NCBI RefSeq assembly: GCF_047495875.1
Contig: NC_092470.1
Span: 18,526,001-18,590,000 of the forward strand
Length of the DNA stretch: 64,000 nucleotides
Reading direction: 5' to 3'
From: Pithys albifrons albifrons
Taxonomy: Eukaryota; Chordata; Aves; Passeriformes; Thamnophilidae
This document shows, in pieces, positions 12,001 to 21,762 of this stretch. The position numbers and the translations under genes are program-made. The notes below the pieces were generated by a model. It worked only from the letters and a program-made list of their open reading frames with translations. It did no database searches and was not told the origin of the DNA. How positions within the stretch are numbered: the stretch's first letter is position 1; the number at the start of each line of letters is the position of its first letter.

Positions 12001-15000
12001 AGCCTGGGCTGGTGGGAGGTGTCTCCAAGGAACATGATGATCCTTAAGGTCCTTCCCAACCCAAGCCATTCTATGATCACATGGTAAGGCCCATAATTTC
12101 CCTGTGCCTTACTTTGGAGCTTCGTTATTTTTATTTACCTTTCTCTAACTGCTAGTTTTGCCTCATTAAATTACTTGTCTGGCAGTAATAAAATAAACAC
12201 ATAATGGTACCTGAAGTTCTACCTCCATGTTAGAAAACATGTTACCTGCAGTTCCTGTGAGTTTCCCACCCTGAACAGAGGAGATGCTTGTGCTATGAAC
12301 TCTCTTCAGGTCCAGCTGCAGAAGAGCCTTGTGTTCCTAAGATGGCTCAACTGTTTCAAATATTAACACATGTTCTGAACAGGTAAAGCTTTTCAATCCC
12401 AAATGCAGCTGTTTCAAACCTCCCATATTGCAGGGATTGGATAAAATACAAAGAGACAACCAATTAGGCAGGACTCAGCCACAGCAAGTTCCCTGGATGG
12501 GTCTTTTCCATCCCTCCCACTGCCACTAATTCAGCTGAAATTATTTACAGGCTTTATGAGCTGTGATTACAAAATCTGAAAGCTTTAAAACTTGCTGCTT
12601 AACAAACAAAAAGGGCTCTTACCTTTGATTTCTGCTTCTGCTGGAGAGTTGTGAATCTTGAATTCCAGTGCCTTAAGCACAACGAGACTTAAGGCCCTAA
12701 GAACAGTTTGGTCAGAACCACCCTGAGTATCCTCTCCAGGAGCAGGTTCGCTGCTTCCAAAGTAGCTGCACTTTTCAGCAAGTGGGATCTGGTTTAGCCA
12801 AGTTAAACTCACAACCTGCAGGACAGCATCACTCAGGGCAAGCATATCCTCACAGAAAGGTGGGGTTTGCAAGGACACTGATCCACTTTTAGCATCTTCT
12901 CTAGGCTTGTGAAGGACACATTTTTTAAGGAGCAAAATTAATTTCTTTTTGATTACATAGGGAACTGATGAGCTAATGAGATTGAGCACATAAGAAACTT
13001 TCAAAAACAACACTCTCTGGCACCTGAGTGGTAAATCCAGTTCAGTCCTGGAAGCCAAAAGCACTTCAAGCAGATCTGTAAAACTGATCAGGTTGTTTGT
13101 AGCTTCAGAATAAGGTGAGGTATAGTGGTGACTGTCAAAATGATGGAACAGGATGGCATTATAAAATCCTTCAAGCACAGCATCAAGAGGAGCCAACACC
13201 TTCTTCAGAGCCCCTATGGCAACAAGAAGCACAATATTGAGCTGCAGTGTAACCCAGTGAGCTAAATCAGTACATAAGAAATAAAAGCGGCTTGTGACTC
13301 CCTCCAGAGTTTAAGTGCGTTTAAACCCCTTTATCCCCCGTTTCGAAGGAAGGGAATGGGAGTTCCAGAGCCAGCGTTCCCGCTGAATTCCAGGTGATGT
13401 TGCTCCCCCTGGCGGTACCGTCACAAAATCCCCTCCCCGTACCTGCTTTGGGCAGAGCCGCGTCTTTCAGGGTCTCCCTGGCGATGGCTGTGAGAGTGCA
13501 CAGACAATCCGCGAGCGGGGCGGGCCCGGGGAATCCCAGCAGGGCGTTCACGCTGAAGCTGAGCCAGGGGACATTCAGGGCATTCTAGGGAACAGCATTC
13601 CAAAAACAACCACACGTGCTTTCAGTGGCTATGCAAAGTAAATTCAATCATAACACAATTATTTAAATTGTATATTTAAATGATTGTTTCTACCTGTGTT
13701 TTGTCTGTCACTCTCTCAGTCCAGTGCCTTTAAAGTACTTTAAAGTACTAGTTACAAACATGAAGTCACATATGCAAGCAACAGAAATGATCTGTATGTT
13801 CCAGAAACCTTCCCATGTCACGTGATCCACCCAAAATCAGATAATGCTGTAAACAGATCATATCTAACTCATAATTCCCAGACCCAGACAACTTGGCAAG
13901 AAATATTACAGACATAATTATGAGATAAATCTGTGTTCAGAGGTGCTACTATGGAGGCTACAACGTATATTCACTAAATAGACAGCAAATAAAAAACTCA
14001 ACTAATTGGAATATTTAAATAAGAAACTACAACAAAGCATTATATTCAATTCCAAGAGGTTATTACCTATTGTTATCTACTGCATCACCTAAAACATATT
14101 AAAGAACTGTAAAAATATTGATAACAAAATACCTGTATTGTAGTCTTAAAGAGAGTATTTCTTCTCATCTACACACATTTTACCTTAAAAGTTTCATAAC
14201 ATTCCAGACTTTTATATATAAAGATACTCCACAGTTCTGCTATACATCTGATCTCCTTGCTCTCCATATTCCAGGCTCCTCCCAGCACAACTGACTTGGC
14301 TTCTTGGAAAATATAAACACTATAAAAACTTGCTGTAGAGTCAAATGAAGCCACCTGTAGGTACATTCTTTCCAGAGAGAGTGCTCAGGCATTGGAATGG
14401 GCTGCCCAGAGAGGGGGTGGATTCCCCATCCATGGAGGTTTTTCAGCTGAGCTTTGCCGTGGCACTGAGTGCCATGATCTGGTAAAGGGACTGGAGTTGG
14501 ACCCAGGGTTGGACTTGATGATCTCAGAGGTCTTTTCCAACCCAATCCATTCTGTGATTCTATGGATGCGGCACTGAGTGAGAACGCACCACATCTTGAC
14601 CCAACCCTACTGTGATCACCAGCCCAGTGCCCTGGGCTGGTGATCACAGTAGGGTTGGATCAAGGGTTGGACTTGATGATCTCGGAGGGCTTTTCCAATC
14701 CAATCCATTCTGTGATTCTATACATATTCACTAAATCAATTTTTTAGTTATGAAGAGATGCCAAACTCACCTCTTCCTTCAGCTGGAAATACACCAGAGA
14801 TGCCAAACTTTGGGAAGCCATGTGAGACAACAGCCGATCACGAGGACTGAGCAGACAAATCTGGGGACACAGAGAGAGGAAAAGTATTTCAGCCACATTC
14901 CTTTTTATTTTTCCTTCTGTCCTAGTTTAACAGATGGGACCTGTTAACATTGTGTGGGGGTGATCAAAGCTGTGCATTCTACCCCCTCTATTAATTCCCC

Positions 15001-15988
15001 AAGGACAATGGGCCATTAGCAGCAGCTGCCCAGGGAGTCATTAACACCTTCACACCCAGCCTGGGGGGGTGGAGCTGCTAATGGGCCATCAGTGGTTCAA
15101 CAATACCCCCTGGCTCCAGAGTTAATCACCCATTGTGTGAGTCCCCGCCCTGGGGAAGGGACTGGGTGCTCCCTGAGGGTACATAAGTGGTGGGCAAGAA
15201 GACCTCAGGAACTTCTTGTTGGATCCAGAGAAGCAGCAGGACCTCAACAGGAGCAGACCACCACTCTTGACCAGGCTACAGCCATCCCCTGCACCAACAG
15301 GTTTTTCACTTCCTTTTGCTTTCAACTTGGGGGAACCACGTGGGTTTCAGCACAAGGGCAAACAAATCCCTTTGGGTTTGTGCCCCAGGACACTGGGTCA
15401 TACTGCTGGGTTTTGTGAGTTGAAAGCAATTTCCCTTTGTGTCACTGTATTTACTGTAACCATATTATTAAATTGTAGCTCTGACTTATAATCTCTCTCG
15501 TGGTGAGTTCATTTTCCCTGCTGGTTCACCTTTAAACCAGCACACCTTCTTTCACAAAAATCTTTTACAAGTTCACAAAAGCTTACCAGTTTGGAGTCAA
15601 TCTTTGCCTCCTTCAGAAGAAGGACCAAGATCTCACAGTACTTCTGCTTCATCCTGGGCTCAATTTGCTGGGACTCTGCCTTAACAACCATCATCTTGAT
15701 CAAGGTTAACTGGAGCAGCATCACCTCTCGCGGGCAGAACGAGGAGCTCATGTTGGCAAAGCTGTTGGATAAATCATCTGCTGCAGGGGCAGCACCTGCC
15801 AGACCAGTGTCCTGGTGGCTCCCAACACCACCAGCAGCAGGTGGGAGATGCATCTGGGGACAGGAGTCATCTCTTGGGGGCTGCTCAACACTCAGATCAA
15901 GTAAAGAGGAATAATGATGGCTTTCCTTGGCTAAGGGAATTCCTCCCAGAACATCCTTATACATCTGCTGCAGGAGGCAGATCTTCAT
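8181..15988 (-). CDS. LINS1: LINS1, protein Lines homolog (six coding exons, spliced)
   Basis: Coding exons 15988-15587, 14860-14771, 13584-13443, 13213-12623, 10214-10034 and 9078-8181 join in phase to 2304 nt, giving 767 residues plus stop. The human protein is about 757 residues. The start ATG (15988) opens MKICLLQQMYKDVLGG, which aligns with the human N-terminus. An in-frame stop lies upstream, and the only start-like codon between them is GTG. Landmarks matching human LINS1 from memory: SREVMLLQLT-like near residue 80, DRLLSHMASQ in exon 3, CLCTLTAIA in exon 4, VFIEQDDDM in exon 6, and GGYNPHCIFLFFLEKIAFDS plus LDFLISSETCFLEYLVRYLK at the start of the Lines C-terminal domain. A poorly conserved acidic Ser/Glu/Asp-rich stretch follows, then a conserved C-terminal NLFPYNPSALLKLL. 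There is no signal peptide or membrane segment. Drosophila lines acts in Wingless signalling and epidermal/hindgut patterning, and human LINS1 loss causes recessive intellectual disability. The biochemical role is unknown. All donors are GT and all acceptors AG. Identity is secure; only boundaries outside the coding region are uncertain. Confidence 0.96.
9079..10033 (-). other. LINS1: LINS1 intron 6, nothing recognised
   Basis: A 955-nt intron with a gttagt donor and ttccag acceptor. AT-rich, no repeat recognised. Confidence 0.7.
10034..10214 (-). CDS. LINS1: LINS1 exon 6
   Basis: A 181-nt exon with a strong pyrimidine-tract acceptor (ttcttttttttcag) and donor gttagt. It encodes DFESSMSQLLEFWRSHLQPS ... 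CEWLSLVFIEQDDDMWEAAK ... IYLKFDR. It matches human SELLTFLKPHLQPS...CKWLSRVFIEQDDDMLEAAKASLGIYL. It ends in phase 2 (AG of an Arg codon). Confidence 0.95.
10215..11643 (-). other. LINS1: LINS1 intron 5 (downstream part), unique sequence
   Basis: AT-rich intronic sequence with a GC-richer patch at about 11430-11600. No conserved element was recognised apart from the CR1 that follows at 11644-12080. Confidence 0.5.
11644..12080 (+). mobile_element. CR1 LINE 3' fragment, older type, in LINS1 intron 5
   Basis: It starts 'ctacatcaagaaggatgtgg', typical of the CR1 ORF2 3' region, and runs through 'gttgcccagagaaactgtgg' to the tail 'ccattctatgatcac'. Orientation is antisense to LINS1. The consensus blocks differ from the other CR1 type in this window, so it is a different subfamily. 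Confidence 0.88.
12623..13213 (-). CDS. LINS1: LINS1 exon 5
   Basis: A 591-nt exon. The acceptor is ccatag, and the first two bases complete a Gly codon split with exon 4. It encodes ALKKVLAPLDAVLEGFYNAI through ...EFKIHNSPAEAEIK. Conserved landmarks are LLEVLLASR, CQRVLFLK and EDMLALSDAVLQ. The donor is gtaaga (12622-12617), leaving one base (G) for exon 6. It belongs to the Lines N-terminal helical region. Confidence 0.95.
13443..13584 (-). CDS. LINS1: LINS1 exon 4 (GC-rich)
   Basis: A 142-nt exon with acceptor ...ccctag and donor gtacgg, ending in phase 1. It encodes NALNVPWLSFSVNALLGF, a Pro/Gly/Ala-rich segment, and CLCTLTAIARETLKDAALPK. The last part aligns with human CLWTLTAIIKEIFKD. 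Third codon positions are almost all G or C, unlike the AT-rich exons on either side, and the region around 13380-13580 is locally GC-rich. The first half is poorly conserved. Confidence 0.9.
13585..14364 (-). other. LINS1: LINS1 intron 3 (downstream part), nothing recognised
   Basis: AT-rich intronic sequence between exon 4 and a CR1 insertion. No repeat or conserved feature was recognised. Confidence 0.5.
14365..14722 (+). mobile_element. CR1 LINE 3' end with a second, palindrome-bearing tail module
   Basis: The first part (14365-14565) is the common CR1 3' end found elsewhere in the window, ending 'ccattctgtgattctatgg'. It is followed directly by a second tail module (14566-14722) that also ends 'ccattctgtgattctatac'. 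Between the two tails is a 33-bp inverted repeat, with arms 14595-14627 and 14632-14664 and a 4-base loop. The same composite is present in reverse orientation at 50479-50923, so it is a subfamily structure and not a local accident. It is antisense to LINS1 and lies 48 bases from exon 3. Confidence 0.88.
14771..14860 (-). CDS. LINS1: LINS1 exon 3
   Basis: A 90-nt exon encoding 30 residues, ICLLSPRDRLLSHMASQSLA then SLVYFQLKEE. It aligns with human ICMFQNSDKLLSHMAAQ...YFQLREK. The acceptor reads gtgtccccag and the donor is gtgagt (14770-14765). Phase is 0 on both sides. Confidence 0.94.
14919..15544 (+). mobile_element. Solo ERV LTR (5-bp target duplication) inside LINS1 intron 2
   Basis: A 626-bp element starting TGTCCTAG and ending accagcaca, flanked by the 5-bp duplication ccttc (14914-14918 and 15545-15549). 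TG...CA ends with a 5-bp duplication fit a retroviral LTR, class III (ERVL)-like. A TATA-like tacataag lies near 15180 and an ATTAAA near 15469. No internal viral genes are present. It is antisense to LINS1 and occupies almost the whole 726-nt intron. A copy of the same family is at 33015-33723. Confidence 0.92.
15587..15988 (-). CDS. LINS1: LINS1 exon 2, first coding exon (coding part)
   Basis: It encodes residues 1-134, ending ...KEAKIDSKL, followed directly by the donor gtaagc (15586-15581). The phase at the end is 0. The middle (PPRDDSCPQMHLPPAAGG and neighbours) is a low-conservation linker. The block from PREVMLLQLTLIKMMVVK onward is conserved with human. The donor lies only 37 bases from the 3' end of a solo LTR. 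Confidence 0.95.
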
Positions 15989-16089
15989 CTTGAGAATATT
16001 CCAGAAAATGCTGTATGTGTCCACTGATTATTCAGTTTTATCCAACAAGAGAAACAGAAGCACCACTGGGCATTTCCCTTCTAAGTCAC
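15989..16089 (-). promoter_or_regulatory. LINS1: LINS1 exon 2 5' UTR with a short upstream ORF
   Basis: The best acceptor upstream of the start codon is aaaatattttatttccag, which places the exon 5' edge at 16089. The leader then holds an upstream ATG (16073) with an 11-codon frame ending TAA at 16040-16038, before the LINS1 ATG at 15988. An in-frame stop lies upstream of 15988, so no N-terminal extension is possible. Confidence 0.6.
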
Positions 16090-17118
16090 CTGGAAATAAA
16101 ATATTTTGCTGTTACTGAGCTTAACAACCAACTAGAAAATAACAGAACAACTTAGATTGTTAGAGTTAATACTATCAGTAATAAACTTATTTGAAAATGC
16201 AAATTTAGCTGCACAAAAATGCCCCAGTGAGACATTAAAATGAAGAATTACCACGCTGGGAAGAAGTTCACAGTTCCAGTATTATACTACTGACACCAAA
16301 ATTACTTTGCTGGAATTACCACAACCAAAGATGACTATTACTAGGAATTACTGCTAAAGATATGAGAACTTGGATCAACTGTTTGTCTACATTGCTAAAA
16401 CTGGTACAATTCTTTTACGATAGATGCCTCCAAAACAGGCATAAAATTCCAACTGTAAATTTGCCTCTGAACTGCCAACATTCATTGCTCCATTAAGGCT
16501 GGAAATGAAAACAGGTCTCAAAAAAAAGAAAATCAAAGGACAAGTCTTGACTTGTCCTGCACTGAGGCTCAAGATGGGCTGATCTTAAGGGCCCTGTACT
16601 ATGAAATTTAAAATTAGAAACTGCTTTAAAAGCAAAGTGTAAAACTTATTAAGTGCCAATAAAAATGCTTTACTATATTCAGGGAAGGTAAAAAAATAAA
16701 TCTTTATGCCTGTGTCAATGGAACATATCTTTCAATCACAGCACTGGAACATTCATTAGAGCTTTAAGAGCAGAGCTGTTAAGAATTCAAACCTCTCCTT
16801 AAAGTGTGAGCACCCACCATTTTCTAACTAGTATGTAAATGGCCAGAGATATCCCATCTCCCCAGAAAATAAATTTGCTTAGAACATCAGGGTTTGTTTT
16901 TCACCTGTCTTACCAGTTGCCCTCATCTGTAATATTTATCTTTTTAGGGCAGTTTTAACATGTCCTCTAAGGAGAACTCTTAATCAAGAACAACAAACAA
17001 ACTCATTAACTATGGTGGAATTAGGAGTGAGACTGAAGTCGCTGAAAGGAATTTTCTTTTTTGCTTGTTTCTTGGTTCCCATCTCTAGTCTGGCACAATC
17101 AACCAGGCAGAGACTCCT
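16090..17118 (-). other. LINS1: LINS1 intron 1 (downstream part), unique sequence
   Basis: AT-rich intronic sequence with no repeat recognised before the LTR at 17119. Confidence 0.5.
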
Positions 17119-18373
17119 TGTAGGGTGATGGCCCTGATAAGGCCTGATGGGTTCAGGGAAATGCCTCAGCCCCCTGCAGAGAAATGCTCCAAGCAGAGGA
17201 CAAAGGGCTTTCAAACTGATAAGATTAACAAAAGATGTAGTGTTAAGACATAGCAGGGCCTTTTGCGACATCTTCAAGGGCCCACCTCACCTCAGGGCAT
17301 CACCATCACCCTCCCAATAGATTGACTTGGCCACACAAACCACATGGAAGAAAAAAAAGGTATAAAAAGTGTTTAGAGTTTAAACTCTGTGAGGGGAACT
17401 GCTGCAGCTTCTCTTGGAACAATGTAGGGGTGAGGAGACCATGTGCTTTCTGTTGTTTCTAACTTTCTTTACTTTCTACCTTTCTTACTTTGATTCTTAC
17501 TTTATAAGCATTTCTTTTACTAAATGTGTTTTGCTACCTTAATACTAATAACAGTAACTTGCTTCACACTTTGCTACTTTATATTGGTTATTGCTTTTTG
17601 CTATTCTCACTTTTCTAAGACCAGCTCTGTTTTGCAACTTCAGTAACTGGCTTCACTTTCAGTGTGCAGTTTCTTTTTTCCACATGTGTGTTGATAAGAA
17701 GCAGCTCTGCCCTTCCCTTTTGCTTTGTGTTACAGAGAGTGGTGTGCAAGATATTTCATTGTCTTATGTTATTGAGAGAGTGTCTGGATAAGTGTTTTAG
17801 GTGGCTGTAGTTAGTAGTTCTTTGTTGCTGGTTTCTGTCTGTTGGGAAGATGGGATACGTTGCTGTGTTGTAACTTGAGTTTGGTGTGTTTGTCTCTGTA
17901 GAATGTGTTTGGTGCTGGTTTCTTTTGGGCTCTTTTATTACCAATTCAATACAATCTTGCAGCTGAACATTCTCACCAGCAAAGCAGAACCCACAATAAC
18001 TGTCACATATTTGTGTTAATAAATGTTATTTTGGGAGCTGTTGTGAGAAAAGTTCTTTTCTGGCTTCGTATTAGAAGTCAGAAAACCTTCCAACCTGTGG
18101 GCTGTCCATTAGTTGGCAGACAGGGTTGGGGAACACAAGGCTCTGATTCTCTAGAAGTGCTTATTGCTGGTAATTCTCTCCCTGGCTGAAGTGAAGCTTC
18201 ACATCAGAGGTCAGAACCCCTTCCATCCTGTGTGCTGTCAGGTAAAAGACAGACAGAGTTGGGTACATCAGGATCTGATTGTCTGGAAGCACTTACAGCA
18301 AATAACTTTTAATTAATACCGTTAAGACTAGAAATCTTTGCATTTCTGTCTCCCTCCTCCCTTTCACGTGACA
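17119..18373 (+). mobile_element. Solo ERV LTR, 1255 bp, in LINS1 intron 1 (copy A of an inverted pair)
   Basis: It starts TGTAGGGTGATGG and ends tttcacgtgaca. The 5-bp target duplication ctcct is at 17114-17118 and 18374-18378. It has an LTR-like layout: TATAAAAA at 17361-17368 and AATAAA at 18018-18023. Copy B is at 25689-26922 on the minus strand. By eye they match closely, apart from an indel of about 36 bases after the TATA box and one of about 50 bases near 17625-17680. It is antisense to LINS1 and its promoter would fire toward the shared CpG island. The short frames inside it are chance frames. Confidence 0.92.
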
Positions 18374-19896
18374 CTCCTGCAGCCATCCAGCTGGAGTTGG
18401 CTTTTATTTAATTGTAGCCTTTCTCCTTTTTTTACCAAAGGAAGAAAACAGCTCAGTCTTCCAACCAGTAAGACATTCTAAAGACAGTTTTTCATCAGAC
18501 CAAATATTTGAAATGACTGTTGCTTTTTAGCAGGACACAAGAAAACAACGAAACTGCAAAAGTCAGCAGAAGAGGCATTTTGGGGTTAGTTTATCATCTT
18601 CACAAGTTTTTAAAATAACACCAAATATTGAGAATTACACCTTCATCTTTAGCACCTGATTTTTTAACTGCACCTGATCTCCAGTTCACTCTGGTTGGTA
18701 TTTTTGAAGACACATTCAGCAATGGCTGGCCCGAAAACTCCAAATGTTCCAGTATGTTCCTCATCAGAGAGAAACAAGAATCCTTCCCCCATTCCTTCCC
18801 ATATTCCACATTTTAGATGTAGACAATAAATCTGATACTTCAGGCAATAAATTCCTCCTTCGTTTGCAGAATCTATTTGGAATTTTACTTGAGGTGGAAA
18901 TTTATGACCTGAGACCTCGTAAAATTCTCGCCGCAATCGCTCTAAATATTTTATATGGCTGTTGTTCCTATCTTTGAGTTTTATTTCTTCCTAAATTAAT
19001 ACCCAATAAAGTAAAATTATCTCAACACATTTGCTTCCGTGTTCAAGATCAACTTGAATTATCACCCTGCACATTAAATGGGCAGATCTGCACAAATTCA
19101 CACAGCCCAGTAAGAGGTCAAGGCAGAAGAGATTCAGAACTTTTCTAGGACATTTCCCCTCCCCACATGAGATGGATTGTGATTTCCTGATCCTGCCATA
19201 ACACATTTATGATCCACCATTAATTTATTTATAAAAACATCTCTAAGAGATGTCTCACTCACACATGACAGCAGCTCACAAACACAAGTCACTGAAGTAA
19301 AGGAAAAGTGAGGGGGCTTATTTTGAAGGAATTTACTTCAAAGAGGGGGAAAACGTCAGACAAGGACTAAATTTGTTTCAGACACGGCAAGAGAGCACAG
19401 TGAGAGCTCAAAGCTGAGGAGTAAAGAAAGGAATCATATTCATATACAAGAAATGACAAACTCCAACCCTCACTTGTATTATTTATCTGAGCTGTTCATG
19501 ACAGCATCTAAAAACCAATTAAGGTAATGCCTCACAGTGCCAGACTCCTGCATAAACAAGAGGAAACAGTTCAGAAACCTCACACAGAGACTGATCAGGC
19601 AGAAAGGGAAACTATACAGAAAATAAAAAAACTAAATAAGTGTTTTATGTTATTTTCATGATTAATAAAACCAAAGCCAAGAGGGGCTGCAAAAGAAATT
19701 TGATGGCAAAGGTAATGAAGAAGGGAAGATGAAAACCCAGATGGCAGCTGAAGCCTGTAGGGTTTAAGGAGCATCACAAACCAAGCAAGTGAAGTTTAAG
19801 TGGTTGCAAACACCTTGGGAATATCCCAAATCAGAGTTATGAAACACATGAATTCCTACAAGGTGGGAAACTTAACAGCAAGGCATAGAAACTTTC
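18374..19896 (-). other. LINS1: LINS1 intron 1 (middle), nothing recognised
   Basis: AT-rich intronic sequence with no clear repeat or exon. Confidence 0.5.
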
Positions 19897-20093
19897 ATGG
19901 ACTCACAGAATAGGTTGGGTTGGAGGAAACCTTAAAGCTCATCTCCTTCCACCCCCTGCCATGGGCAGGGACACTTTCCACTATCTCAGGTTGCTCCAAG
20001 CCCTGTCCAGCCTGGCCTTGGACACTCCCAGGGATGGGGCAGCCACAGCTTTCTCTGGGCACCTGTGCCAGGGCCTGCCCATCCTCACAGGGG
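19897..20093 (-). mobile_element. CR1 LINE 3'-end fragment, older type
   Basis: On the plus strand it begins tggactcacagaataggttg, the reverse complement of a CR1 tail. It includes 'gccatgggcagggacac' and 'ccagcctggccttggacact', blocks shared with 56778-56961. It is 5'-truncated and followed by a T-rich run. Confidence 0.85.
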
Positions 20094-21017
20094 TTTGGGT
20101 TTGATTTTTTTTTTAGTTTTTTTTACTCACACAAACAGCTTATGATGACACACAATTACTCAGAGGTATTAGTGAAGAGGCATAATTAGCTATTGTCAAG
20201 TCTCTGTATTATTTTTCCCTATTATATACACTGTTAAATGTCAATCACGTGAGTAGCAAACGGGAGAAAACAAACTATCCAAAATACCCACTCTATTTTC
20301 GTTTAAAAACTAAATCAGAAAAGGCAAAGTGAACCTGCAGTGCATGACTTTTGTTTATGATCTGGAGGCTCTGGATCATGAATGTTCGAAGCATTTAATA
20401 AATAAAATACACTCTGAACTACTTGGACCTGCGGTGACTTCGCAGGCTCATCTCTCCATGCAGAGTTTGCCTCTCACCAGGCCCTCACCGCACCTCCCAC
20501 AGCAGAGCCGGGGTGGGCAGCGGGAGGGCCGGCAGCTGTCGGCGACACGCGGCTGTCGGCGACACGCCCCTGCCATGGCCTGAAGGCACCCGAGCCCTCC
20601 TGTTCTTCCACCAGCGCGGCTCCTCGCCCCGCCACCCGCCCTGGGCAGACCCGGGGCCTTCAGAGAAGGGGACCAACCCCGCGACCCTTCAGACCGCCCG
20701 GCCGGAGCTCCCTCGGCCCTTCACGGTTCGCCCTCAACTCTCACTCCCCCTCGGCCCCTCACGGGTCGCCCCCGGCCTCTCCCGCCACCGCCTCGCGCCC
20801 CCGAGGCCCCGCCCCTTGCACAAACCCCGCCCCTTGCCCCGCTAGGCCCAGCCCCCTCGCAGCAGACCCCGCCCACACTCCTCAGGTCCACGCCCCTTTC
20901 CCTCCAGGCCCCGCCCCTCGCCCCCCCGCCCGCCCGCGGCCCCGCTCGGTCCCCCCGCGCCGCGGCGCACACGGGCCCGGTCCGGCCCGGCCCTTCCCGG
21001 CAGCGGCCGCCGCTCAC

Positions 21018-21135
21018 CGGCCCCGGGAGCACCGCGAGGCCCAAGCTCCGCTCCGCCGCAGCGCCGGAACCACCACCACCCTCTGTCGCAAAGCCTCACC
21101 CCCCGCCTTTAGCTTTACGGCAGCGGGACGGGCCC
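21018..21135 (-). other. LINS1: Inferred LINS1 non-coding exon 1
   Basis: A consensus donor on the minus strand (ggggccg|gtgagcgg; intron begins 21017) lies just inside the CpG island, left of the CCAAT cluster. It is the best donor for a 5' UTR exon joining the acceptor at 16090. The 5' end is approximate, set by the promoter block. No coding sequence is expected. Confidence 0.5.
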
Positions 21136-21138
21136 GCA

Positions 21139-21264
21139 GAGGGGGCGTGGCTGCCGTCAGCCCTGGCGGCCAATGGGACGCGGCAGCGGCGGCGCCGCGG
21201 CCAATCCGACCGCGCCGGCGGGCGCGCGGGCGGGGGCGGGGCCGGCGCGGCGGGCGCTGATTGG
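21139..21264. promoter_or_regulatory. Core bidirectional promoter: three CCAAT boxes plus GC boxes
   Basis: CCAAT occurs at 21170-21174 and 21201-21205 on the plus strand and at 21264-21260 on the minus strand. GC boxes include gagggggcgtggc (from 21139) and gcgggcgggggcgggg (about 21227-21242). There is no TATA box. Multiple NF-Y-type CCAAT boxes with Sp/KLF sites and no TATA are the common pattern of divergent housekeeping promoters. Transcription start points are inferred to lie on either side of this block. Confidence 0.75.
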
Positions 21265-21433
21265 TGGCGGCGCGGGTCAGTGCCCGCCCGCCGACCCCGC
21301 GGCGAGCCGGAGGGGGGCGGCCCGGAGCGGAGTGTCCCCGCTCGGCTCGGCGCGGCCCCCCCGCGACCCCCCCGGCGGCGCCGCCAGCGCGGGGGGCGGC
21401 CCTGCCCGGGCCCGCGGGCCCCGCCACCAACAG
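21265..21433 (+). other. ASB7: Inferred ASB7 non-coding exon 1
   Basis: A donor 'ccaccaacag|gtaaccc' (intron from 21434) lies to the right of the CCAAT cluster in very GC-rich sequence. It would join the exon 2 acceptor at 32380. The 5' edge is approximate. Other donors within the island are possible. Confidence 0.5.
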
Positions 21434-21711
21434 GTAACCCCCGGCGCGGGCACCGGCGGGACACGGGGGCGCGACCCCCTGGCCTCCCCTCGCCCGCCCC
21501 GGGCAGCCCCTCGGGCGCGGGGCGCGGCTGCGAGGGCCCCCCCGGGCCGCGCTGCCCGTGAGGGGGTGGCGGCCCCCGCGCCGCCCCTGGGAGCGCCCCC
21601 GGCGCGCTCCGGGCCGTTGCCGTCGCTGGCCGCACTGAGGGTGCCGAACGCAGCCCCCCGGGGGCGTTTGCGGCCGCGGGGCCTTCGGGGCCGCGCTCGG
21701 CCGGGTTTTGT

Positions 21712-21762
21712 GTGCGAGTGTGTGAGTGTGTGTGTGTGAGTGCGTGTGAGCGTGTCTGTGAG
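21712..21762 (+). repeat. GT-rich microsatellite inside the CpG island
   Basis: About 50 bases of irregular GTGTGAGTG-type repeat (gagtgtgtgagtgtgtgtgt and following). It is in the first part of ASB7 intron 1, is able to form Z-DNA, and is likely length-variable. Confidence 0.8.

Noticed and set aside
17905..18189. A 94-codon frame in LTR copy A that is also present in copy B
   Set aside because: Its conservation reflects common LTR descent. It lies in the R/U5-like part of an LTR and has no sign of a viral or host protein.
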